From assembly GCF_001658025.2 (NCBI RefSeq), contig NZ_CP014007.2, positions 682,001 to 746,000 of the forward strand: a DNA stretch of 64,000 bases, written 5' to 3'. Position 1 is the first letter of the stretch. Every line of letters begins with the position of its first letter. The notes below the pieces were generated by a model. It did no database searches, was not told the origin of the DNA, and saw only the letters and a list, made by a program, of their open reading frames with translations. Positions 54,676 through 63,510 of this stretch are shown here, piece by piece. Position numbers and translations under genes: made by a program. This DNA comes from Kosakonia oryzae. GTDB lineage: Bacteria > Pseudomonadota > Gammaproteobacteria > Enterobacterales > Enterobacteriaceae.

Positions 54676-55692
54676 ATGAAGAATCGCTTTTTGCCGTTCT
54701 GTTCAATCGCACTGGTCATCTCTTCGGTTTTCGCCGCGTCTGCGGCTTCTGCCGCCACTAACGACGACGGGATCGTGGTGTATAACGCGCAGCATGAAAA
54801 CCTGACAAAATCCTGGGTTGATGAATTCACCAAAGAAACGGGTATTAAAGTGACGCTGCGTAATGGCGGCGACACGGAACTGGGCAACCAGCTTGTTCAG
54901 GAAGGAAAGGTTTCTCCTGCTGATGTCTTCCTCACCGAAAACTCACCGGCCATGACGCTGGTCGATAATGCCAACCTGTTCGCGCCGCTGGATGCCGACA
55001 CCCTGAAGCAGGTTCCGGCGCAGTTCCGCCCGGCGCATGGCCGCTGGATCGGTATTGCCGCGCGCAGCACGGTGTTTGTTTATAACCCGACAAAAATCAG
55101 CGCGGCGCAGCTTCCGGCATCGATAATGGATTTAGCCAAACCGGAATGGAAAGGCCGCTGGGCGGCGTCTCCGTCAGGTGCCGACTTCCAGGCGATTGTC
55201 AGCGCGATGCTCACGCTGAAAGGTGAAAAAGTCACGCTCGACTGGCTGAAAGCCATGAAGACCAATTTCGTGCCTTATAAAGGCAACAGTACTGTCTTAA
55301 AAGCGGTAAATGCCGGGCAGATTGATGGCGGCGTTATCTACCACTACTACTACTTTGTTGATCAGGCCAAAACCGGCGAAAACAGCAAAAACACCCAGCT
55401 TCACTACTTTAAGCATCAGGATCCGGGCGCCTTCGTCAGCATTTCCGGCGGCGGTGTTTTAGCTTCCAGTAAGCACCAGAAACAGGCGCAGGCCTTCATC
55501 AAGTGGATCACCGGTAAAACCGGGCAGGATATGCTGCGTACCAATACCGCTTTTGAATATGCTGTCGGTGCGGGCGCAGCTTCCAACGCGAAACTGGTGC
55601 CGCTGAATCAACTGGATGCGCCAAAAGTGGAGCCTTCTGCGCTGAACAGCAAAAAAGTGAGCGAGTTAATGACCGAGGCCGGTCTTCTGTAA
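54676..55692 (+). CDS. fbpA: Periplasmic ferric-iron-binding protein (FbpA family)
   Basis: This 338-residue protein has a Sec signal peptide (1-27, cleaved near ASAA). The mature start is [22 protein letters not shown]. The YHYYYFVDQ segment at about 222-230 carries the adjacent tyrosines that bind Fe(III) in FbpA, SfuA and HitA. It feeds iron to the permease FbpB and ATPase FbpC that follow. ATG 54676 with AAGGAATGAGG upstream was chosen over the earlier in-frame starts 54637 and 54670. Confidence 0.9.
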   Translation: MKNRFLPFCSIALVISSVFAASAASAATNDDGIVVYNAQHENLTKSWVDEFTKETGIKVTLRNGGDTELGNQLVQEGKVSPADVFLTENSPAMTLVDNANLFAPLDADTLKQVPAQFRPAHGRWIGIAARSTVFVYNPTKISAAQLPASIMDLAKPEWKGRWAASPSGADFQAIVSAMLTLKGEKVTLDWLKAMKTNFVPYKGNSTVLKAVNAGQIDGGVIYHYYYFVDQAKTGENSKNTQLHYFKHQDPGAFVSISGGGVLASSKHQKQAQAFIKWITGKTGQDMLRTNTAFEYAVGAGAASNAKLVPLNQLDAPKVEPSALNSKKVSELMTEAGLL

Positions 55693-55699
55693 TTGCGGT

Positions 55700-57289
55700 A
55701 TGAATGAGCGTCTTATGTCCAGTTTGAGTCTTCCGGCGACACGCCGCGCGGCCAGCCAAACCGTCCGGCGTCGCCCTTCCGGGGTGCTGGTGGTATTAGC
55801 CACTTTTGCGGCACTGCTTGCTTTACTGCCCGTGGGATTTGTTATTGGGGTGGGTATTGATACCGGGTGGCCGACGGTGAAGGCGCTCATTTTTCGCCCG
55901 CGCGTTGGTGAGCTACTCAACAACACCTTTTTGCTGATTGTCTGCGCTGTTCCGGCCTGTGTGGCGGCAGGAATTGCCATGGCCTGGTTGACGGAGCGAA
56001 CCACGCTGCCTGGCCGGCGCGTCTGGTCGCTGCTGGCCGTTGCGCCGCTGGCGATCCCGGCGTTTGTGCAAAGTTATGCCTGGGTCAGTGTCGCGCCGGG
56101 TTTCAATGGTTTGCCCGCCGCCGTTTTTCTCGCGGTGCTGGCCTATTTTCCCTTTATTTATATGCCGGTAGCCGCCGTATTGCGTCGGCTGGATCCGGGC
56201 CTTGAAGATGTAGCCGCCTCGCTGGGAACGCCGCCATGGCGCATCTTTTTCCGTGTGGTTTTGCCGCAACTCAAACTGGCAATTTGCGGCGGTGCGTTGC
56301 TGGTTGCGCTGCATTTACTGGCGGAATATGGCCTGTTCGTGATGATCCGTTTTGATACCTTCACCACCGCCATTTATGACCAGTTTCAGTCCACCTTTAG
56401 CGGCCCGGCTGCCAACATGCTGGCGGGCGTACTTGCTCTCTGTTGCCTGGCGTTGTTATTACTGGAGACCGCCGCGCGCGGTAAAGCGCGTTATGCCCGC
56501 GTCGGTGCAGGCGCGGCGCGCCAGCAACATCGCATTGTGCTTGGTCGCGGGAGTTCGGCGTGTGGATTCGCGCTGATGCTGGTGATGGCTCTTCTCGCGC
56601 TCGGTACGCCGATGGTGGTGCTTGCCCGCTGGCTGTGGCTTGGCGGGTTGGCGAACTGGTCCAGCGCCGATTTGTGGCTTTCTCTGCGCCAGACGCTGTT
56701 TCTGGCCTTTTGCGGTGCACTGCTGACAACCGCGTTTGCGCTGCCGACGGCCTGGCTGGCGGTGCGCCATCCGCGTCCGCTGATCCGCGTGCTGGAGGGA
56801 TGCAACTACGTCACCAGTTCGCTGCCAGGCATCGTTGTCGCGCTGGCGCTGGTCACCGTCACTATCCATTATGCCCGGCCGATTTACCAAACCGAAGTCA
56901 CACTGTTTCTGGCGTATATGCTGATGCTAATGCCGAGAGCGCTCATCAATCTGCGCGCCGGAATTGCGCAAGCGCCGGTGGAACTGGAACAGGTGGCGCA
57001 AAGCCTTGGCACTTCGCCCGGCAGAGCGCTATTGAGCGTCACGCTGCGGCTGGCGGCTCCAGGTGCTGCAGCGGCGGCGGCGCTTGTCTTTCTCGGTGTC
57101 AGCAATGAACTGACCGCCACGCTACTGCTTTCGCCGCTTGGCACCCGCACGCTGGCGACCGGTTTCTGGGCGCTCACCAGCGAGATCGATTATGTTGCGG
57201 CCTCGCCCTACGCGCTGCTGATGATTTTGATTTCCCTGCCGTTGACCGGCCTTCTCTATAAGCAATCACAAAAACTGTCGGGTCTTTAA
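55700..57289 (+). CDS. fbpB: Ferric-iron ABC transporter permease (fused two-domain)
   Basis: This 529-residue inner-membrane protein has about twelve hydrophobic segments and two EAA loops ([20 protein letters not shown] near 170-195 and [19 protein letters not shown] near 430-450), so both permease halves are in one chain. That is the architecture of SfuB/FbpB. It lies 7 bases after fbpA and one base before fbpC. Confidence 0.92.
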   Translation: MNERLMSSLSLPATRRAASQTVRRRPSGVLVVLATFAALLALLPVGFVIGVGIDTGWPTVKALIFRPRVGELLNNTFLLIVCAVPACVAAGIAMAWLTERTTLPGRRVWSLLAVAPLAIPAFVQSYAWVSVAPGFNGLPAAVFLAVLAYFPFIYMPVAAVLRRLDPGLEDVAASLGTPPWRIFFRVVLPQLKLAICGGALLVALHLLAEYGLFVMIRFDTFTTAIYDQFQSTFSGPAANMLAGVLALCCLALLLLETAARGKARYARVGAGAARQQHRIVLGRGSSACGFALMLVMALLALGTPMVVLARWLWLGGLANWSSADLWLSLRQTLFLAFCGALLTTAFALPTAWLAVRHPRPLIRVLEGCNYVTSSLPGIVVALALVTVTIHYARPIYQTEVTLFLAYMLMLMPRALINLRAGIAQAPVELEQVAQSLGTSPGRALLSVTLRLAAPGAAAAAALVFLGVSNELTATLLLSPLGTRTLATGFWALTSEIDYVAASPYALLMILISLPLTGLLYKQSQKLSGL

Positions 57290-57290
57290 G

Positions 57291-58325
57291 ATGTTAGAAC
57301 TGAGCAATATTTCCAAATCCTTTGGCTCCGCACGTGTACTGGACAGTGTGAACCTGCTTATTCCACCCGGCAGTCGTACGGCGATTGTTGGCCCGTCTGG
57401 CTCGGGAAAAACCACGTTACTGCGGTTGATTGCCGGGTTTGAGCGGCCAGACAGCGGGCAGATAATGATGCACGGAAAGCCGCTATTTGCTGGCGATCAG
57501 TTTGTTCCCGCCCATCAACGTAAAATTGGTTTTGTTCCGCAAGAAGGTGCGTTGTTCCCGCATTTGCGGGTGGGGGAAAACATTGCCTGGGGGCTGAGCG
57601 GCTCCCGTCATGAGAAGCGTGAGCGTGTGGACGCGTTAATGGCGATGGTGTCGCTGGATAGCAAACTGGCTCAGCGCTGGCCGCATGAGATCTCCGGCGG
57701 TCAGCAGCAGCGCGTCGCTCTGGCGCGTGCGCTGGCGCAGCAGCCATCGCTGATGCTGCTCGATGAACCTTTCTCCGCGCTGGATACCGGTTTGCGTGCC
57801 GCCACGCGTAAAGCGACGGCAGATTTACTGACTCAGGCGGGCGTAGCGTCGATTCTGGTCACTCACGATCAGAAAGAGGCGTTGTCATTCGCCAGCCAGA
57901 TTGCGGTGATCCGCCACGGACGCTTTGCCCAGATTGGTTCGCCCTTTGAAGTCTATTCGCAGCCTGCGGATGAAGAAACCGCGCTGTTTTTAGGCGACGC
58001 GCTGATAATGCCAGCCGAGGTGGCGCAAGGAAAAGCGCGCTGCCAGCTTGGCGACATTCCGGTTGATGATGCGTCGGTTTCCGGCGCGCGGCGTATTATG
58101 CTGCGCCCGGAGCAAATCAGCGTCGAGCCGTGCGATAGCGCAGCGGGGCTGCCGCAGGCGCACATTGTGGATATCGATTTCGTCGGTTACCTCTCCGCGC
58201 TGACGCTCGCTTTTGCGCATACAGACGAACAGATTACCGTGCAGACCGTTACCCGGCCAGGCTGGTTGCCGGGTATGAAGGTTAATATCCAGATTAACGG
58301 CTGCGCGCGCGTGTTTGCTGTGTGA
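57291..58325 (+). CDS. fbpC: Ferric-iron ABC transporter ATPase
   Basis: This 344-residue ATPase has Walker A at 34-42 (GPSGSGKTT), signature ISGGQQQR at 134-141 and Walker B LMLLDEP at 154-160, followed by a TOBE-like regulatory domain (about 240-340, RRIMLRPEQISVEP). It drives Fe(III) import by FbpAB. It is the last gene of fbpABC and ends 238 bases before the small reading frame that precedes the pectinesterase. Confidence 0.92.
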   Translation: MLELSNISKSFGSARVLDSVNLLIPPGSRTAIVGPSGSGKTTLLRLIAGFERPDSGQIMMHGKPLFAGDQFVPAHQRKIGFVPQEGALFPHLRVGENIAWGLSGSRHEKRERVDALMAMVSLDSKLAQRWPHEISGGQQQRVALARALAQQPSLMLLDEPFSALDTGLRAATRKATADLLTQAGVASILVTHDQKEALSFASQIAVIRHGRFAQIGSPFEVYSQPADEETALFLGDALIMPAEVAQGKARCQLGDIPVDDASVSGARRIMLRPEQISVEPCDSAAGLPQAHIVDIDFVGYLSALTLAFAHTDEQITVQTVTRPGWLPGMKVNIQINGCARVFAV

Positions 58326-58563
58326 TCGCCCGCCCGCTTTGCAGCGGGCTTGTTTGCCCATTGTCATATTTTTGAATTTGATCTCAAAACGATGTTTTTT
58401 AGTGTGTAAAACTTCATTTTGATTTTTCCCTATAATAATTAATACCTTCTTTTAGCCGGATATGCATTGCGCGTTCCGGCATTTTATTAACTTCGCTTTT
58501 TCCAGAAACAGAAACTTTCGCTTACGCCGGTGCTGTCAGGCCGGGAGGATCTGTTTCAGGAGA

Positions 58564-58713
58564 ATGCCTGTGCAATACACTCTGGGATTTACTGCGCTGT
58601 TGGGCTGTCTGCCCGTAATAGCAAATGCCGCCACGCTGCTGGTCCGACAAATTCGCCAAACACCTTCGTTGTGCGTGCCGACTGACACACTAAAAAACGA
58701 AGGAGAGTTTTGA
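58564..58713 (+). CDS. Possible small secreted leader peptide ahead of pectinesterase
   Basis: This 49-residue reading frame has a signal-peptide-like start (MPVQYTLGFTALLGCLPVIANAA) and a short tail with one cysteine. CAGGAGA precedes the ATG. Its stop overlaps the pectinesterase start as TGATG, which is typical of translational coupling. The family is not recognised. It may be a real coupling peptide, a remnant of a larger gene, or chance. Confidence 0.35.
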   Translation: MPVQYTLGFTALLGCLPVIANAATLLVRQIRQTPSLCVPTDTLKNEGEF

Positions 58714-59798
58714 TGAAGACATTGCACTATTCCGCTCTGTTGCTGGCTTGTATTGGCACCAGCCCGTTCGCTGCGCTGGCAGGAGAGTGGAACGCGGTCG
58801 TTTCCGCCACGCCGCAGGCGGGCGAGTTTGCCTCCATCAGCCAGGCGCTGGCCGCTGCGCCGAAAAGCGGGACGCCGTGGCGCATTCTGATCAAAGAGGG
58901 ACGCTGGAACGAGCGGCTGGTGATTGAAAAACCGGTCACGCTGGTGGGGCAGTCAAAAGATCGGACGCAGATTGAAGCGAATACCCCGGCGGGCGCGCTG
59001 GATGCCAGCGGGAAAAAGTGGGGAACCGGGCGTACCAGCACGGTGGAGATCCGCGCCACCGGCGTGACGATCGAGAATCTGACCATCCGCAACAGCTTTG
59101 ATTTTCCGGCTAATGCCGCGCTGGCGGATACCGATCCGAAAAAGCTGAAAGATACGCAGGCGGTAGCGCTGATGATTTCTGAAGGCGCGGATAAGGCGCG
59201 TTTCCGCCATGTCCGGCTGGAGGGGTATCAGGACACGTTCTACAGCAAAAGCGGCAGCCGCAGTTATTTCACCGATTGTGAAGTGAGCGGTCATGTCGAT
59301 TTTATCTTTGGCCCTGGCATTGCGGTGTTTGATCGCTGCGACATTATTGCCCGCAACCGCAATGATATTGACCCGCCGTACGGCTATATCACTGCGCCCG
59401 CCACCCAACAGGATCAGAAATTTGGCTTGTTTATTATCAACAGTAAATTAAGCAAAGAGCCGGGCGTACCGGCAAACAGCTTTGCGCTCGGGCGTCCATG
59501 GCATCCAACCACTGAATTCAGTGACGGGCGTTATGCCGATCCGCATGCCATTGGCCTGGCGGCGTTTATTCACTGCGAGATTGACGACCATATTTACGGC
59601 TGGGACAAAATGTCCGGCAAAGATAAAGCCGGAAATAAAATCTGGTTCTACCCGGAAGATAGCCGTTTTTATGAGTCCGACAATCGTGGGCCTGGCGCCG
59701 GGCAGGGCGGCGCACGCTACCAGCTCGCGAAGGCGAACGCGGCGCAGTACAGCCTGGCAGCGATTTTTGATGGCTGGGATAAAACCCTGTTGGAGTAA
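58713..59798 (+). CDS. pemA: Pectin methylesterase (CE8 family)
   Basis: This 361-residue secreted enzyme has a Sec signal peptide (1-23, ALA) and removes methyl groups from pectin. The right-handed beta-helix carries Gln149 (DTQAVAL), acid Asp174 in GYQDTFY and nucleophile Asp196 in GHVDFIFG, with LGRPWHPTTEFSDGRYADP near the end. It matches Dickeya PemA along its length. No pectate lyase or polygalacturonase is next to it. I use ATG 58713; TTG 58710 is an unlikely start. Confidence 0.93.
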   Translation: MKTLHYSALLLACIGTSPFAALAGEWNAVVSATPQAGEFASISQALAAAPKSGTPWRILIKEGRWNERLVIEKPVTLVGQSKDRTQIEANTPAGALDASGKKWGTGRTSTVEIRATGVTIENLTIRNSFDFPANAALADTDPKKLKDTQAVALMISEGADKARFRHVRLEGYQDTFYSKSGSRSYFTDCEVSGHVDFIFGPGIAVFDRCDIIARNRNDIDPPYGYITAPATQQDQKFGLFIINSKLSKEPGVPANSFALGRPWHPTTEFSDGRYADPHAIGLAAFIHCEIDDHIYGWDKMSGKDKAGNKIWFYPEDSRFYESDNRGPGAGQGGARYQLAKANAAQYSLAAIFDGWDKTLLE

Positions 59799-59811
59799 AT
59801 TTTCAGACATT

Positions 59812-59834
59812 GCCCCCGGTAACGGGGGCGATTT
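59812..59834 (+). terminator. Intrinsic terminator after pectinesterase
   Basis: A seven-pair GC-only stem GCCCCCG / CGGGGGC (59812-59818 with 59823-59829) has loop GTAA and is followed by GATTTT. It lies between the convergent pemA and flavin reductase genes. Confidence 0.78.
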
Positions 59835-59840
59835 TCGCCA

Positions 59841-60428
59841 TCAATTGCCGTATTTAACGTTAAAGCCCAGCGCATCGCCGACCGTGTCATATTCGCGGAA
59901 ATTAAAAATAAGCGGCTTCCATTGGGTGGAATCGACAATGCCGTTTTCCCCTAAAAGGTGGTTTTCTACCCACAGATTGACAATATCCAGCTCGGCGAGA
60001 ATAAAACGGCCTTTATCACTGATGGACACTAAGCGGCATTCCGCCTGAATCGGGCATTCAGCAATGCGCGGCGGAGCAATGTCAATTGAGGCTTCCGCAT
60101 TCAGCCCGGCTTTGGCGAATTTATCATGGCAGATTTCCACGCCCCATTTGGTCTGGTTTTCCGACAGCGTATCGCCGCCGGTCAACCTGCCAACCTGCTC
60201 GACTTTCTCCCACAGGGTATGATCGGGAATATTGATGACCGCATCGGAACCGGCCACTAAATTACTGTGTGTTTTGCTCCCCTTACTTATTCCAATAATG
60301 ATTTTCTCACCGAGTGAAATAGATGATGAGGCGGCGCAGATATTATTTTTCCCTTCGCTATCTTGCGTGGTAACCATAAACACAGGAAAGCCGTAATAGA
60401 ATGAATTGAGTTTTGATTTGCTTTTCAT
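59841..60428 (-). CDS. Flavin reductase family (FMN-binding split barrel) protein
   Basis: This 195-residue protein has the flavin reductase pattern: FPVFMVTTQDSEGKNNICAASSS binds FMN, then IIIGISKGSKTHSN and NFREYDTVGDALGF. Members use NAD(P)H to reduce free flavin, or act as flavoproteins of unknown substrate (the FlaRed/DIM6 group). It has no partner oxygenase nearby. The 212-base gap to the divergent YeaR-like gene holds both promoters. Confidence 0.85.
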   Translation of the reverse strand: MKSKSKLNSFYYGFPVFMVTTQDSEGKNNICAASSSISLGEKIIIGISKGSKTHSNLVAGSDAVINIPDHTLWEKVEQVGRLTGGDTLSENQTKWGVEICHDKFAKAGLNAEASIDIAPPRIAECPIQAECRLVSISDKGRFILAELDIVNLWVENHLLGENGIVDSTQWKPLIFNFREYDTVGDALGFNVKYGN

Positions 60429-60640
60429 TGTCTCTTTTCTCTTATATTTAAAGTCGTAATGAGACTATTTTTCACCCTGCTGATGGTCTTTTACAATAAC
60501 CCTTTTTGAGTAGTGAAAATTAGCAAGAAATAGCCACTAAAAAAAGTAGACCACAAATTTTAAAAGAGGTATATGATATGCAACATATTCTTTTCCCCCT
60601 CCCGGTGAGCACCGCTTGCCGAGAACTTTGAGGATGAAAC

Positions 60641-60973
60641 ATGCAACGTATTGCCATACCCGCAAACTATGTTCACACCCGCACGACGCCGTTCTGGACG
60701 AAAGAAACCGCCCCGGCGTCTATCTGGAAACGCCATCTGGACGCCGGTACAAGGCAGGGTGTTTACCCGCGACTGAGCGTGTCGCAAGGGGCGATCCGCT
60801 ATAACGGTTACGCGGATGAAACCAGCCCGCAACCGGTAGAAACCGTGACAATCAATGCCGGGGAATTTGCCGTCTTTCCGCCGGAAAAATGGCACAACAT
60901 TGAAGCATTAACCGACGACACAATATTTAGCGTCGATTTCTATGTTGACTCGAAAATTTTGCTGGAAGAGTGA
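60641..60973 (+). CDS. DUF1971 protein (YeaR-like), first copy
   Basis: This 110-residue cupin-like protein begins with an HTRTTPFWTKETAP motif and ends FPPEKWHNIEALTDDTIFSVDFY, the DUF1971 signature found in E. coli YeaR and in TehB-linked proteins. In E. coli yeaR-yoaG is induced by nitrate and nitric oxide through NarL and NsrR. Part of the function is unknown. A near-match to an NsrR half-site (AAGAGGTATAT, around 60564) lies upstream but is not convincing. Confidence 0.85.
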   Translation: MQRIAIPANYVHTRTTPFWTKETAPASIWKRHLDAGTRQGVYPRLSVSQGAIRYNGYADETSPQPVETVTINAGEFAVFPPEKWHNIEALTDDTIFSVDFYVDSKILLEE

Positions 60974-60983
60974 GGTATTTATC

Positions 60984-61313
60984 ATGACGACTGAAAATAA
61001 AGGTTATTCTTTAGCGGTTTCTCATTCCGGCAAGCATGAAACGAAAGAAAAAATATGGCTGAAGCCGATGTCATTATATGTGCCGGATGTTGCCGTAGAA
61101 GCGGTTGCTGAGCTGACTTCCGGCTTTAGCGAAAATAACAGTGAATATGTTCTGACGGTCACGAACAACAATAATGGCGTTTCTGTCGATAAAGAATTTT
61201 CCAGCCTTGATGCATTGAAAGATCCGCTTAATGCCGCCGACTCGGTAAAAGAGTTGATTAACATTGTCCGTGGCTACGAATCGGATGAAGAAACCAATGT
61301 GTGCGGCTGGTAA
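60984..61313 (+). CDS. DUF1869 protein (YoaG-like, extended)
   Basis: This 109-residue protein has a C-terminal half that matches YoaG (YVLTVTNNNNGVSVD, then INIVRGYESDEETNVCGW, with the same final CGW). The N-terminal 50 residues are not present in the 60-residue E. coli protein. The function is unknown. Start ATG 60984 follows GAGG at 60972. It lies between two DUF1971 genes, repeating the yeaR-yoaG pair seen in E. coli. Confidence 0.82.
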   Translation: MTTENKGYSLAVSHSGKHETKEKIWLKPMSLYVPDVAVEAVAELTSGFSENNSEYVLTVTNNNNGVSVDKEFSSLDALKDPLNAADSVKELINIVRGYESDEETNVCGW

Positions 61314-61336
61314 TTCGACACTTCAGGAGGTTTTCG

Positions 61337-61693
61337 ATGGCATATCAAATTCCGCTTCACTTCCGCCATACCCGCTCCACGCCGTTCTGGACGAAAGAGA
61401 CGGTACCGCAGGCGCTGCTCACTCATCACAATACCAAAAAGGGCGTTTATGGCCGTTTGTCGGTAATGCAGGGCGCAGTGAAGTATTTCGGTTTTGCCGG
61501 TGAGCACGACACCACGCCGGAAGTGGAAGTGGTGATTGAAGCCGGGCACTTTGGCATCAGCCCGCCGCAATACTGGCATCACATTGAATTACTTACCGAT
61601 GACACGTACTTCAATATCGATTTCTTTGCCGATCCGCACGAAGCGCTGGAAGGAAAAGGGATCGGTCAGGTGGTCAATACGCACCGCAGCTAA
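61337..61693 (+). CDS. DUF1971 protein (YeaR-like), second copy
   Basis: This 118-residue paralogue of the first copy shares HTRSTPFWTKETVP and ends similarly (SPPQYWHHIELLTDDTYFNID). It keeps the metal-site-like histidines. It is preceded by AGGAGG before ATG 61337, so it is probably well translated. Two copies around one YoaG suggest a heteromeric complex or a duplication. Nitrosative stress or nitrate respiration is the likely context by analogy. Confidence 0.85.
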   Translation: MAYQIPLHFRHTRSTPFWTKETVPQALLTHHNTKKGVYGRLSVMQGAVKYFGFAGEHDTTPEVEVVIEAGHFGISPPQYWHHIELLTDDTYFNIDFFADPHEALEGKGIGQVVNTHRS

Positions 61694-61701
61694 ACGCCAC
61701 G

Positions 61702-61725
61702 CGCCCGGGGCTGACCGGGCGTTTT
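61702..61725 (+). terminator. Terminator between the YeaR-like operon and budR
   Basis: CGCCCGG (61702-61708) pairs with CCGGGCG (61715-61721) across a six-base loop, followed by TTTT. Confidence 0.8.
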
Positions 61726-61728
61726 CGT

Positions 61729-62601
61729 TCAGAAGTTATCAATAAACCGCTTCACTGCCGGTGAACGCTCGAATTTCCTCCACGCCAGCGCCACGTCTGT
61801 TTTCAACACTTCACCTTTGATGCGGTGGAACGTCACCAGCGGATGACTAAAGCAGGACATGGATTGCGGGACAATGGCGAAACCAAATCCTGCGCTGACC
61901 ATGCTCAGCGATGAAGAAAATTGCGATGCCTGCTGCGGGTGGCTCATGTCGATGCCGGCGCGCAGACAGGCATTGTAAATCAGTTCGTACAGCCCCGGCG
62001 CCACCATCTGTGGGAAGATCACCAAAGGCGTGTCGCACAGCTCCGACAGCGCGAGTTCGGCTTCATCGGCCAGCGGATGTGAGCGGTGCAACGCAATCAG
62101 CATCGGCTCTTCATCAATCAATTTCAGATTAAATATTTTGCTGTTTTCACAGGGCAGGCGCACAAAAGCAACGTCGATCAGCCCTTCATCCAGCTCCTGC
62201 ATGAGCGTCGCCATATTGTCCTCTTTCTGATGGAGCATGACCTGCGGATAGTCATGCTGAAACTGGCGCAGCACGGCAAAAATACGGATGTGAAAAGCGT
62301 TGGAACTGGTCACGCCAAGATAGAGCTTGCCGTTGATCCCGCGCGCGATGCCTTTGGCTTTTTCCAGTGCGGCATCACTTAAGGCGAGGATCTGGCAGGC
62401 ATCTTCGTAGAAGGCTTCGCCCGCATCGGTGAGCTCCACGCCGCGCGTTAATCGGTGAAATAACGGCGTCCCCACTTCTTGCTCAAGACGGCGAATTTGC
62501 TGGCTCAGCGGCGGCTGCGACATGCCCAGCATTTCTGCTGCGCGGGTGAAATGTTGCGTCTGCGCAACGGCGACAAAATAGCGTAGATAACGAAGTTCCA
62601 T
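61729..62601 (-). CDS. budR: LysR regulator of the butanediol operon (BudR)
   Basis: This 290-residue LysR protein has a winged helix at about 1-60 (MELRYLRYFVAVAQTQHFTRAAEML) and an effector domain from LYLGVTSSNAFH. It is divergent from budA, and the pair budR-budA is the conserved arrangement in which acetate-sensing BudR activates budABC at low pH and low oxygen. A perfect inverted repeat CAAACC-N5-GGTTTG sits just upstream of its start. Confidence 0.88.
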   Translation of the reverse strand: MELRYLRYFVAVAQTQHFTRAAEMLGMSQPPLSQQIRRLEQEVGTPLFHRLTRGVELTDAGEAFYEDACQILALSDAALEKAKGIARGINGKLYLGVTSSNAFHIRIFAVLRQFQHDYPQVMLHQKEDNMATLMQELDEGLIDVAFVRLPCENSKIFNLKLIDEEPMLIALHRSHPLADEAELALSELCDTPLVIFPQMVAPGLYELIYNACLRAGIDMSHPQQASQFSSSLSMVSAGFGFAIVPQSMSCFSHPLVTFHRIKGEVLKTDVALAWRKFERSPAVKRFIDNF

Positions 62602-62614
62602 ATCGAAAACATCT

Positions 62615-62631
62615 CAAACCGTGATGGTTTG
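62615..62631. promoter_or_regulatory. BudR binding site (inverted repeat)
   Basis: CAAACC-GTGAT-GGTTTG is a perfect six-base inverted repeat, 14 bases from the budR start and 78-94 bases upstream of budA. The position and symmetry fit a LysR-type activator site controlling both genes. Confidence 0.7.
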
Positions 62632-62708
62632 TATATTGGAATCTCTCGCTGAAACGAGTCAATATTTAATCAGCTTTTCTAAAGGTCTACTCAATGAGGT
62701 ATTAGAGG

Positions 62709-63488
62709 ATGACTAATCTAAATGATTGTTCCTGCAAAGAAAATTTAAGTGAAACAATTCGTGCTTTTTCTAAAAGCAAACCTGAATGTGTGATATATCA
62801 AACATCGCTAATGAGTGCGCTATTAAGTGGGGTTTACGAAGGAAATACCACGATTAAGGATTTACTCAATCACGGCGATTTTGGACTCGGCACGTTTAAT
62901 GAACTGGATGGCGAACTGATTGCCTTCAACAGCGAGGTCTATCAGTTGCGTGCAGATGGCAGCGCCAGGGAGGCGCGCCCCGAGCAAAAAACGCCGTTTG
63001 CCGTGATGACCTGGTTCCGGCCGAGCTACAGCCAGCAGTTCGATGCTCCCGTCAGCCGTCAACAATTGCACGAGATCATTGATAAACAGATTCCTTCCGA
63101 CAACCTTTTTTGCGCCCTGCGCATTGAGGGCCATTTTCGCCACGCGCACACCCGCACCGTGCCGCGCCAGACGCCACCTTACCGGGCGATGACCGACGTG
63201 CTCGACGATCAGCCGGTGTTTCGCTTTAACAGCCGCGCGGGCGTATTGGTCGGTTTCCGTACGCCGCAGCATATGCAGGGAATCAATGTTGCCGGTTATC
63301 ACGAACACTTTATTACCGATGATCGGCGCGGCGGTGGTCATTTGCTGGATTATCAGTTGGATCACGGCACGTTGACCTTCGGTGAGATTCATAAACTGAT
63401 GGTTGATTTACCTGCGGATGCGGCGTTTCTTCAGGCCGATCTGCATCCGGATAATCTCGATGCCGCAATTCGTTCGGTAGAAAGCTGA
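62709..63488 (+). CDS. budA: Alpha-acetolactate decarboxylase
   Basis: This 259-residue zinc enzyme converts acetolactate to acetoin. The ligands are His198, His200 (YHEHF) and His211 (GGGH), with the conserved GHFRHAHTRTVPRQTPPY around 141-158 lining the site. Length and motifs match Klebsiella/Enterobacter BudA. Acetoin protects the cell from acidification and feeds butanediol dehydrogenase. It is followed after 22 bases by budB. Confidence 0.95.
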   Translation: MTNLNDCSCKENLSETIRAFSKSKPECVIYQTSLMSALLSGVYEGNTTIKDLLNHGDFGLGTFNELDGELIAFNSEVYQLRADGSAREARPEQKTPFAVMTWFRPSYSQQFDAPVSRQQLHEIIDKQIPSDNLFCALRIEGHFRHAHTRTVPRQTPPYRAMTDVLDDQPVFRFNSRAGVLVGFRTPQHMQGINVAGYHEHFITDDRRGGGHLLDYQLDHGTLTFGEIHKLMVDLPADAAFLQADLHPDNLDAAIRSVES

Positions 63489-63510
63489 AACAGAGACAAA
63501 GGAGTGACTA

